A program made the position numbers and the translations under genes. The notes beneath the pieces are model-generated. The model was given only the letters and a program-made list of their open reading frames with translations, was not told the DNA's origin and did no database searches. From the NCBI GenBank assembly GCA_947172415.1, contig OX359191.1:1612001-1676000 (forward strand): DNA of 64,000 nt. Reading direction: 5' to 3'. This DNA comes from Chondrosia reniformis (taxonomy: Eukaryota > Porifera > Demospongiae > Chondrillida > Chondrillidae). Shown here piece after piece: positions 12,301 through 20,116 of the stretch; the stretch's first letter is position 1; every line of letters begins with the position of its first letter.

Positions 12301-14568
12301 TTTCACATTAGCGTTAGTAGGTGGATCCCTTGAAGGACAAGTTATTCCTGTATATAGAATGGACAATTTATGTGTCATGTAACGCTTCATGTTTAATAAT
12401 ATTGTTTAAGTGCCATCCTAGGAATATATATACGTATACAGCATGCTTTTTTAATTGGTTTTATTAAAAGGAAAATTATATATACAATATCCTCAGTCTA
12501 TTTGTGACACACCATTAACGTATTAATACAGTCAGACCTCAGTTATCCGCACCTCAGATAACCGGTTCCCTCACCATCCGCATCATTTCCTGCTGAAACT
12601 AATCTGCACAATACATTTTAACCTCTATTTACCGGAAACCTCGCTATCCGCATCCATTCACGCTTTTTGTATACTGTTGTACTGTATATACATATTCATT
12701 AGAATAAGTGTTTAAAGGCATTCAAGAAATTCACAGGTTCAAATGTCAGGTTTAAGAAAAAGCATGAAATCTATTTGAAACTCTTTGAACAGCCAGGTTT
12801 CAAAAGGTATGAAAGTATGCATAAAACTGGAAAGGGGGCTGTTAAAATTTGAAACACGTGAATTTAATCAACTAACACATTCTTGAGCACCCTTTGAAAC
12901 TTGGTTTTTCAAGAAGTTTCAAATAGGTTTCATGCCATATGAAACCTGAAAATTGATCCTATATGAGAGATCTAACTGACATTATTTTTCAACAAAAACA
13001 ACTAAGTAAAGATAACTCACTGGTGCAGGTTGGTGGTGTACTCCATAAAGTGTCACTCATACATGTTACCACTGTAGAATCTCTTGTCTGAGATCCCTCT
13101 AAACAAGTATATCTTGACTTATATTTGAAGGTGGTCCCTCCAACAGCAACAATGGCATTATCCACTTCTGGTGGAAGTCCACACTCCACAGCTGTTTGTT
13201 GGTAAAATGAGGTGTGAAAATTAGGTATAACATAGGAATGTATAATACCTTCTGAGTAAAAACACTATTATGTGAACAGCTTACGTTCACAGTGGACATC
13301 ACTTTCACTCCAAACTCCACTTGATAAACAGTGACGTATCTGTGTTACACCTGCAATGTTATATCCTGTGTCACAGACATAGGTGGTAGTATCTTCATAC
13401 ATATTACTACCACTGCTAGAAATTTGTCCATTCAGTAGTGGTGGAGGAGGCCCACAGGACACCTCTGAATAACAGTAGACAAGACATTCACTTCTGCTAG
13501 TGCATGGTATCCAATGTGACTCACTCTGACAAGCTAAGCATTCTAGGATTATTATGTACTATGTATATATATATATGCTTTTTTAAATTTGTATTATTGG
13601 TGTACGTACATAATACAAATTGTTTATTCAGAATGATATACAATCTTTTGAGCATTTGAGTTTAAATTGAAATTCTCAAGATAAGTTAATTTTAAGTTTT
13701 GGGAAGTTAGAAGAAATCCCTATCATCAAGTCATGGAATAAGTGTTAAAAGTTAAAATGTATTCAAGAACGATCTAACTGATATTTGTTTTCTATCTAAA
13801 ACAACTAAGTAAAGATAACTCACTGGTACAGGTTGGTGGTGTACTCCATGAAGTGTCACTCATACATGTTACAACTGTAGTGTCTCTTGTCTGAAATCCC
13901 TCTAAACAAGTATATCTTGACTGATCAAGGAAGGTGGTCCCTTCCACAGCAACAATGGCATTATCCACTTCTGGTGGAAGTCCACACTCCAAAGCTGTTT
14001 GTTGGTAAAATGAGGTGTGAAAAATTAGGTATAACATAGGAATGTATAATTCCTTTTGAGTAAAATCACTATATACTACATGAACAGCTTACATTCACAG
14101 TGGACATCACTTTCACTCCAAACTCCACTTGTTAGACAGAGACGTATCTGTGTTACACCTGTAATGTTATATCCTGTGTCACAGACATAGGTGGTAGTAT
14201 CTTCATACTCGTTACTACCGCTGCTAGAAATTTGACCATTCAGTAGTGGTGGAGGAGGCCCACAGGACACCTCTGAATAACAGTAGACAATTGCAAGATA
14301 TTCATTTCTGCTAGTGTATCATTTCATGGTATCGAATGTGATAAATCTTTAAATCAAAACACATATAACTTGTACCTACTGGTATCACAATTTGGTTGCC
14401 CAGGATATTGATACACCCAGTTTACTCCATTACAGATTCCAGCTCTTGGTCCAGATAATATGTAACCAGGAAGACACTCCCACAATACTATGGAGCCCTC
14501 TGATGTACCGGAAAAATAGAAGACACCATTTGAACCAGCACCTCCTAAGGGTGGAGTAGCAGTGCAAT
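118..14568 (-). CDS. Giant CCP (sushi)/FN3 type I membrane receptor-like gene, 5' and 3' ends outside the annotated exons
   Basis: Minus-strand multi-exon gene. Nearly every exon encodes one whole CCP module with the family pattern (four Cys, a conserved Trp near the third/fourth Cys, G-x-W). Exons are phase 1-1, typically ending CxG/S before GTAxxx and starting after a pyrimidine-rich AG. Reading downstream from 14568: one divergent CCP, an array of 23 cassette CCPs, 17 single CCPs, one FN3 domain split over three exons, a TM helix, and the first tail residues at 118, where a donor sends the gene off the left edge. I see about 41 CCPs. No signal-peptide exon is recognisable above 14568, so the N-terminus is missing. 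CCP proteins bind ligands or other cells; a surface recognition or adhesion role is inferred. A highly expanded sushi receptor fits sponge and other invertebrate immune-type receptors. Confidence 0.85.
812..1287 (-). CDS. Two exons encoding the FN3 domain of the CCP receptor
   Basis: Exon 1287-1151 starts VPLPPINVQVRVVN and contains FEVIWEYYQG, the A/B strands and conserved Trp of fibronectin type III. Exon 883-812 encodes YFAEVEEDGLYIFQ, and its reading phase joins the next exon at 335 as YIFQVRCNSSAG, the classic FN3 F/G-strand signature. Donors are GTGAGA and GTTAGT. The joins are in phase (0/0). Intervening DNA (336-811, 884-1150) is AT-rich intron with nothing else visible. Confidence 0.7.
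1650..6224 (-). CDS. Seventeen single, diverged CCP/sushi exons
   Basis: One CCP per exon, at about 1650-1829, 1936-2111, 2186-2367, 2458-2636, 2752-2933, 3018-3200, 3309-3486, 3553-3730, 3787-3966, 4034-4216, 4285-4464, 4742-4921, 4992-5171, 5237-5414, 5552-5733, 5790-5976 and 6036-6224. Typical sequence: DCGxPPxxxNG, then YxCxxGYxLxG, then CxxxGxWSxxxPxC. All are phase 1-1, so any number can be added or lost without a frameshift. The modules differ clearly from each other, unlike the cassette array next door, so this is the older part of the gene. No stop or broken splice site was noticed. Confidence 0.8.
8500..12350 (-). repeat. Near-identical tandem duplication, offset 1,949 bp
   Basis: About 8.5-10.4 kb and 10.43-12.35 kb carry two cassettes each at an exact offset of 1,949 bp. 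Exons at 8696/10645, 8960/10909, 9206/11155, 9672/11621, 9933/11882 and 10182/12131 translate identically, and the introns inspected are also identical. Single-base differences appear only near the left boundary (for example TTCAAT near 8557 against TACAAT near 10506). Divergence resumes to the right of about 12355. It is either a very recent unequal crossing-over or an assembly duplication. Confidence 0.85.
12529..12690. mobile_element. Fragment resembling a pogo/Tigger-type DNA transposon end
   Basis: The stretch starts CAGTCAGACCTCAGTTATCC and repeats the ATCCGCA/TATCCGCAT theme four times, with ACCGG motifs between. This is the style of pogo/Tigger termini. It lies in an enlarged intron of the CCP gene between the cassettes at 12131 and 13017. 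No transposase remains. Confidence 0.4.
12731..12960. mobile_element. MITE-like element, family M1 (copy 1)
   Basis: About 230 bp. The right end reads ATGAAACCTGAAAATTGATC and the left end is its imperfect inverse (CACAGGTTCAAATGTCAGG). Internal segments repeat TTTGAAAC and CATACTTGAGCACCCTTTGAAAC. Related copies lie at 17517-17725, 17726-17912 and 19200-19424. The inverted ends and small size suggest a non-autonomous DNA transposon. It sits in a CCP-gene intron. Confidence 0.6.
13510..13540 (-). pseudogene. Remnant of a deleted type C CCP exon
   Basis: At the place where a type C exon should lie (between A at 13281 and B at 13819), only the exon's last bases and donor survive: CAATGTGACTCACTCTGACA, then unrelated AT-rich sequence. 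All other cassettes continue with the CCP codons here. The cassette therefore lost its C module, without affecting frame because flanking exons are symmetric. Confidence 0.7.
14380..14568 (-). CDS. Most upstream visible exon of the CCP gene: divergent CCP-like module
   Basis: A 189-nt phase 1-1 exon with acceptor TTTTCACAG and donor GTAGGT. The translation starts DCTATPPLGGAGSNG and contains LWECLPGYILSGPRAG, CNGVNWVYQYPGQPNC, i.e. four Cys and the late Trp of a CCP, but unlike cassette types A, B or C. It may be the first CCP after the missing N-terminus. Upstream sequence to about 14700 shows no signal peptide. Confidence 0.65.
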
Positions 14569-14697
14569 CTGTGAAAATACAAAGTCACATGTAGTGTTAA
14601 CAGCATATTTGTTTATGATATACACTAATTGTATTGAAGTATATAGTTTGGCAAATTACTCTGGTACAACAAGTGATATATAAATAATAACATTTAA

Positions 14698-15665
14698 AAA
14701 TGAAATTAGAAGTAGGGATAGCAGTGCTTCCAACAGATCTGCAAAATGTAGCGAAACAAGAGAATAATCATGTACGTGGCAAGGACAACCATAGATTAGG
14801 ATTAGGAATCTTATTTAATGTGGGAAGCCTTTAGCCAAGAGGCTACTCTACCAGGCACCCACAATAGTACAAACAACATAATCATAACAACGTAAACACA
14901 ACATACAGTAAATTAGTCAGCAATAATCAGTTTGTTCAGTGGGCAATGTTTGTTGTCAAGGGGGTGCTGTCACTGAAAAGGGGGTCAAGGGGGTGCTGTC
15001 ACTGAAAAATTGCTGCCATGGCCTGGGCTCGAACTTGGGACATCCCATAATAGCTTGATCTTGAATCTTCTGCTTTAGCTCCAGACCACCAGCACCCCCG
15101 AACATGAAGTGGCATATATACTGAAATTTAAGTGACTTAACCATACACATCACTTCCATGTTTGGGCGCAACCGCGAGTAGGGATGGTGCACCCAAACAT
15201 GGAAAGTTTTCTTTGTCGACAAGTCGAAATAACGTCGCGGTCAAAGAGAAAAGAAGAGATAACCGAGAGTTCTTAATTAAAAAATGGCGACAAAAAGCTT
15301 CCTCTCATCTGACGTATCATAAATAACCGTCTCTGCTCAAATCGTTTTAAAACAGAAGCGTGCCTATTCCATAGTTCCTAAACCTTTTAGACTATATAAC
15401 CTTAAGATGTAGTTATCTATATGCGCGTTCATGCACTAGCGTGAAATAAAAGAAGAAAAAAAATGAGGAAAACCGGAAGTAGACCTGCAACTGTTTTACC
15501 AACTTCGAGCCATTATGCGGTCTTCAAAACAACTTTCCCTCAATTGACATCGTACAAAAATAAACATTAGAGGTTTAAAAGAGCTAAAGAGGCATTCGCT
15601 GCCGATTTATAAGGTGTTAATTCGTAATACATTGAATACGGCCGCCATCTTTTTTGGGGCCATCC
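14698..15665. mobile_element. Composite repeat related to that at 29.6-30.25 kb, hosting a SINE
   Basis: The left end (GAAGTAGGGATAGCAGTGCT, then ATCTGCAAAATGTAGCGAAAC) and the right part (ATAACGTC near 15228, CTTAATTAAAAAATGGCG, later GTGAAATAAAAGAAG) match in order the element at 29608-30250. The internal piece GTTTGGGCGCA is also shared. No coding capacity was found. Probably a non-autonomous element family; orientation and ends are not certain. Confidence 0.5.
14989..15099 (-). mobile_element. tRNA-Leu-like SINE head
   Basis: Read on the minus strand, it starts GGGGGTGCTGGTGGTCTGGA (A-box-like), has GATTCAAGATC where an anticodon loop with CAA would lie, then AAGTTCGAGCCC (B box), and ends CAGCACCCCC, which pairs with the 5' end over 10 bp. 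The spacing and long variable region fit tRNA-Leu. The arms are too degenerate for a working tRNA. The 20-bp stretch AGGGGGTGCTGTCACTGAAA occurs twice in tandem at its end (from 14959 and 14988). This accounts for the small open frame there. Confidence 0.55.
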
Positions 15666-15956
15666 CTACTTACAGAGTACATATAGTATATTATATACAT
15701 CCAAGTGACTGTATAATATTAAAATTACAATCAAGTGCTAGCTACACGTGCAGTGCAAGTTACAAATTTAAGTGACCCATATAGGATAATCAGTATTTTA
15801 AACAATACAAGACTTTAGTCACACTGTTGCAGGCTTTGAAATCCTCAACTACTGCATAGAGAGTAAATTAGTAATTTTTAAAATATTTGCCATTAACTTT
15901 CACTGTGTAGTGTACTTGAGTGTAATTAGCCAGCAAAGTACTTCACTATATTAGAC

Positions 15957-15996
15957 CATAGATCTTATATACTTACGTAAGTATATAAGATCTATG
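15957..15996. repeat. 40-bp perfect palindrome
   Basis: CATAGATCTTATATACTTAC is followed immediately by its exact reverse complement, with TACGTA at the centre and no spacer. It lies inside the T2 repeat and is absent from the matching part of the copy at 21.4-22.2 kb. Confidence 0.95.
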
Positions 15997-16070
15997 ATTA
16001 GACATTCACTATGAGCAATTTCGTTATGAGATTCCACTGTATGTACACATGGAAAACGTACACACATAGA

Positions 16071-16222
16071 TAAGAATAAAGCCTTGTTGAACGTCAGTAA
16101 CATAAATTTACTAATTCTGGACCTTTCAACCTGGAGGTCTTCATCAGTAATACAGGAATGGAAATATCAAGTAGGAAATTAGTAAATTCATGTTGCTGAC
16201 GCTCAACAAGGCTTTATTCTCA
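16071..16222. mobile_element. Small inverted-repeat (fold-back) element
   Basis: Arms of about 45 bp: GAATAAAGCCTTGTTGAACG at the left and CGCTCAACAAGGCTTTATTC at the right, both extended inward through GTAACATAAATTTACTAATT-type sequence. The spacer holds GGACCTTTCAACCTGGAGGT. It interrupts the T2 element. Confidence 0.6.
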
Positions 16223-17516
16223 TAATGATCGCAACAACACTCCTAATTCCTACACATGGACAAGTAAAAATAGGAACAAAAACATAAGAAGAGAAGACAG
16301 AGCTTAAATTACCAAAGTTTTAATACGGTCGACTAAACGAATTTCTTTTGCATCAATATAGGGACAACTCTGCCTCAAACTTAACAGGAACGTATACAAA
16401 TACGCTTTATCTAACCTTCGCTACAACTCGCTTATTCCCGGTAGCGGGTCTGGGTGTGGCTAGGTTAGGGTTGGTTAGTTTATGCTATATTGCATAATAA
16501 TTTCGCTCCATGACGTTTCATCCTTTATATGTGCCATCTGCCCTTCTGTAGAAGAGCGTCGACTTGTCATACCGCTCACAAAAAGGATGATCGCAATGTC
16601 ACATGATTCACAAAATGTGTACGAGCGACATACGAGGGTGTTGGTGACGCACTAGAGAAACATCATAATACATCACCAGATTGCACAATCGTAAGCATTC
16701 GATTATTTTGCAACTTTAATTAAACAATACTTCGCCAGACGTTTGTCATACACATGTACCGTAATATATGTCGGTTTCACAGTGATCTGACCAATTGATA
16801 ATTTTTATCAATATAACACTTGGTTTCAATATAAATTTCGATAGCTTTTCTATAGTCCTAAGGCACTTTATATGCAGATTTTGTCCTCCGTTTTCTACCA
16901 AACGGAGACCTAAATAAAAAATCCCTTGATTTAAAATGAGTTTTATGCCCTAAACTTTATGATACTATGCCCATTCAGTTACTAGGTCCTTTCTTGGAGC
17001 CATATGTATTATCTATATTGTTTATTTATTTATATTATTTAGCTTACCTTAGTATATTGTAATTTGTACTGTATATATAGGACCATTATTCAACTATATA
17101 TACGATAAACGTATATCATCAAAAAATTAAGATTTTAATGCATGGGCTTCGAGGCTGTCTGAAAGGTGTATGTATACGTACGTATCTATATATAGATATA
17201 CCTCCTTCAGCAGTCCATATCTCAGATTTCATAAAGATCAATAATACTAACATCCAATGGAAAGTCATCATTAAACTTTTAAGCTAACTCCAAAAAGACT
17301 GAGGCAGATTCAGTTCAATTTAGTTAGCTGAACAGCTTATATATATAGTAAAGTTATATATAGGATACATAGATATACAGTACAAGTTACAATATTATAT
17401 ATATACTAGTACTAATTAAGGTAATCATATAAATAATATTATATACGTATATATACGTATGTATATATATGTATATAGTATATTGTAACTTGTACTGTAT
17501 ATACATATATCACAGG

Positions 17517-17912
17517 ATCATATCTCATGTTTTAGAGGGCATGAAACCTATTTGAAACCTTTAAATGGCCATGCATGCAGGTTTGGAAGTTTTGAAATAG
17601 CTGTGAAAAACTTGAAATCTATGATTAATCTATTACACATACTTGACACCCTTTGAAACCTGGCTGTTCAAGAAGTTTCAAATAGATGTCATGCCATATT
17701 AAACCTGAGAGTGTTGATCCTGTATCCAGGACCAAATCTCAGATTTCAGAAGGCATGAATTCTACTTGAATTAAACTCTTTGAAGTGCCATGCAGGTTTC
17801 AAAAGGTACCTTGAAACCAGTGAAATTAAACTATTTGCACATACTTAAGTGCCCTTTGAAACTTGGCTGTTCAAATAGGTTTCATGCCATATGAAACCTG
17901 AAATTTGATCCT
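17517..17912. mobile_element. Two adjacent M1 MITE copies
   Basis: Two head-to-tail copies. The first opens CAGGATCATATCTCATG and closes AAACCTGAGAGTGTTGATCC. The second opens CAGGACCAAATCTCAGATTT and closes GAAACCTGAAATTTGATCCT. The opening and closing sequences are inverted repeats of each other. Both contain CCCTTTGAAAC and GGCTGTTCAA. Confidence 0.65.
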
Positions 17913-18204
17913 GTGCTAGGCTTGGAAGGTAATTTACGTGAGTTTATACGTATACTACTATACAACTACAATTGATCAAGTACTACACAGTGCAAGGTTC
18001 AAAGTGTACTGACTCCTAAGATAGTCTTTTGAGTTTTAAAAACTTGTGCATGGGGCACCTGGTGCCCCCAAACTCGTGAATGCCGTCAATTTCAAGGCCA
18101 TATCTCGATAGCAATGCAATTTAATTAGACTTGCATGCCATTTCTGTATTTTTAATTTCAGGTATAGTATATTCTCATCTTATTAATTTATTGTATACTA
18201 TATC

Positions 18205-18960
18205 AATTGTGGTCCTACTAGAGAATAGCCAAAATCACAATCATACAGTGCTAGTGACTTGAAGGTTGTATCTGCGCTGTGTAGAACTGTTCCATTGTCA
18301 GGAGTGTCAGGAATACCACAGTCCACAACTGTTACACAAATGAACATTTTGATCAACATACCGTACTAAACATATATAATATAATACCAATGTTAGATAT
18401 ATGTATATCTAACTTCTACATGTTGGTTCAGTTCCATTCCAATCTCCATTGGCCTGACAGTACCTCACATCAGATCCATTCAGTGCATATCTGGGATCAC
18501 AGAAATAGATGGCGGTTGACTCTAACACTGTACCATAGCTGATCAAATTGCCATTCTCAATGTCAGGAAGAGAATAACAATCAACAACTACAACGTATAA
18601 TGGAAGTTATAATTCAATAATAATAAAGGATATGATATATAGGTATATCTATTTAGGTAAAGCTATAAATGTTATATGATATATATATGTTTAACATTTG
18701 CTATACTTACCTATACAGAAGGAATCTGTTCCGTTCCAGTAGCCAGACGAAAGACAGCTTCTTTCAGAGGGGCCAATCAAGTTGTAACCAATACTGCAGT
18801 TGTATATCACAATTGACTGATATGTAGTGCTATTAAGAACAAGGTCAGTGGAACCATTTGCAATTTCCTCTATCTCTCCACAATCCGCAACTATTAAGAA
18901 TACATACATAAATGGAAATAATAAAAATAAAATGCATAAAAAAGGTTTTACTGGAAATTG
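18205..18960 (-). pseudogene. Truncated segmental copy of three CCP exons
   Basis: This closely copies 2250-3000 of the CCP gene, introns included. The exon matching 2186-2367 is cut off at 18205 and lacks its third/fourth Cys and donor. The exons matching 2458-2636 (here about 18418-18595) and 2752-2933 (18709-18891) are complete and open, including CGEIEEIANGSTDLVLNST. Similarity stops abruptly at 18960, where an unrelated dispersed repeat begins. Without one exon end and with repeats on both sides, it is probably a non-functional fragment, but two exons could still be spliced. Confidence 0.7.
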
Positions 18961-19475
18961 CGCAAGAACAAGACACTCTTTTTACTGAAATAATCAATTA
19001 TCTAACCAAAAGTGCAACCACTCAAAAACATACAACGTAACAATATGCAAAATCATCCAGTTACCATGGAAATGCCATGGTTCAAAAAGGAAACTAGAGG
19101 CTATAAAAAGCCCAGCCCCAGAACCAACAATCAGTCACTGAAGAAGATACACAGGATTGAAATGTTTGACCATGAAATAAAGGAGAAGAACAAATTAGAA
19201 TCATCAGAATGCATGAATCCTATTTGAAACTCTTTGGACTGCCAGGTTTCAAAAGGTATGGAAGTACGTACAGCATGTATATATAACCGGAAAGGGGGCT
19301 GCTAAAATTTGAAACCCATGAAATTAATCTATTAGCACATACTTGAGCACCCTTTGAAGCCTGGCTATCAAGATGTTTCAAATAGGTTTCATGCCATATG
19401 AAACCTGAAATTTGATCCTGTGGAACCAACTGCACATGCATCTCCATATGCTCTTCAAGCCTAGGGTCCCATAAT
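18960..19475. repeat. Dispersed repeat R3, split by an M1 MITE
   Basis: This matches 58985-59300: CTGAAATAATCAATTATCTA, CCAAAAGTGCAACCACTCAA, ATGGAAATGCCATGGTT, CCAGAACCAAC, CAGTCACTGAAGAAGAT and GCATCTCCA..TGCTC..CTAGGGTCCCA. In this copy an M1 element (19200-19424) sits between the GACCATGAA and CAACTGCA segments that are close together at 59230-59270. No coding potential was recognised. Confidence 0.65.
19200..19424. mobile_element. M1 MITE copy inserted in repeat R3
   Basis: It runs from GCATGAATCCTATTTGAAAC to CATATGAAACCTGAAATTTG/ATCCTGT. The same element lies at 12731 and 17517. The copy of R3 at 58985 lacks it and serves as an approximate empty site. Confidence 0.6.
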
Positions 19476-19539
19476 TAGGGACTCAAAAACATACAAAAGG
19501 CTACTGCCCTGGGATTAATTATAGAAACATACATATAAA

Positions 19540-19715
19540 CCATTTATACAGGGTGAAAGGAAAAACTGACAGAGAAATGGTAATCCATCTTGCACTCATT
19601 AGAAACAATGGGACTATATATTCATGCAACCACTGTGTAAATGGAAAAGTTTCTTTACCAAGAATGGTACAATTTGGTTGCACTTTAATCTTAAGATGTT
19701 TGACTAGTGTAAACC
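19540..19715 (-). pseudogene. Decayed fragment of the Frizzled-like CRD exon
   Basis: The plus strand ACAGGGTGAAAGGAAAAACT, CAGAGAAATGGTAATCCATC, ACCAAGAATGGTACAATTTG matches exon 2 of the Frizzled-like gene (26240-26400), with small deletions that break the frame. It lies just downstream of that gene's last exon. Only the middle of the CRD exon is present. Confidence 0.7.
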
Positions 19716-20116
19716 AAAAGAAAAACAAATTTGAAAATATATATACCATGCAGATCTTGTCCACGGAATTTACATGTGTTGTATATTAATTATTCAGTGT
19801 TTCATGTGCTATATATGCACGCTATATATATAGGGCTATTTTGTCCCATGTAGCACTGCATGTACAAAGATAAATGCCATTGGATAATTGACACACATGT
19901 TTAACTGGAAGGAGCTAAATAGCTAAAAGTATTTAACATGCAACTCTAACAACATATATAAACTATCAATAAATTTTAAGTATAATAAATATATATATAT
20001 ATATAGTGACCTCCTATTATATATATAAACCACAATGCAGATTTTACAGTTTTAAGTATATAATGCATGCACTCTGTAAAGCTTCGAATTCTTTGAATTG
20101 CAAACCAAGTTAATTA

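Larger units (their letters stand above)
6283..14275 (-). repeat. Tandem array of three-exon CCP cassettes (types A, B, C)
   Basis: Three CCP exon types repeat in fixed order (transcription order A, B, C). Type A (SCGPPPPLLNGQISSSG) lies near 7021, 7987, 8960, 9933, 10909, 11882, 13281 and 14089. Type B (ECGLPPEVDNAIVAV) lies near 6756, 7725, 8696, 9672, 10645, 11621, 13017 and 13819. Type C (ITCPSRDPPTNANVKVEL, with an extra loop containing FGNWSG) lies near 6283, 7262, 8233, 9206, 10182, 11155 and 12131. The unit is about 973 bp and introns are as similar as exons. Copies are nearly identical at protein level. Because the exons are symmetric, the array can grow by unequal crossing-over while staying in frame. 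Confidence 0.9.
15735..17075. mobile_element. TIR element, family T2 (long copy)
   Basis: The element starts near ACACGTGCAGTGCAAGTTAC and ends near TATATTGTAATTTGTACTGT, an imperfect terminal inverted repeat. The interior matches the copy at 21375-22170 in the same order: GTCGACTTGTCATA, CATACGAG..GTGTTGGTGACGCA, TTTGTCCTCCGTTTTCTA, CTTTCTTGGAGCCATATG. This copy is longer because it contains a palindrome (15957) and an inserted fold-back (16071). No transposase. Confidence 0.5.

Noticed and set aside
14989-15099. Functional tRNA-Leu gene
   Set aside because: D and T arms do not pair well, the region is over-long, and tandem 3' repeats follow. It is better read as a SINE head.
18691-18909. 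Additional working exon of the CCP receptor
   Set aside because: The adjacent exon is truncated without donor, and the whole segment is a copy of 2250-3000 ending at a dispersed repeat, so a fragment is more likely, though transcription cannot be excluded.
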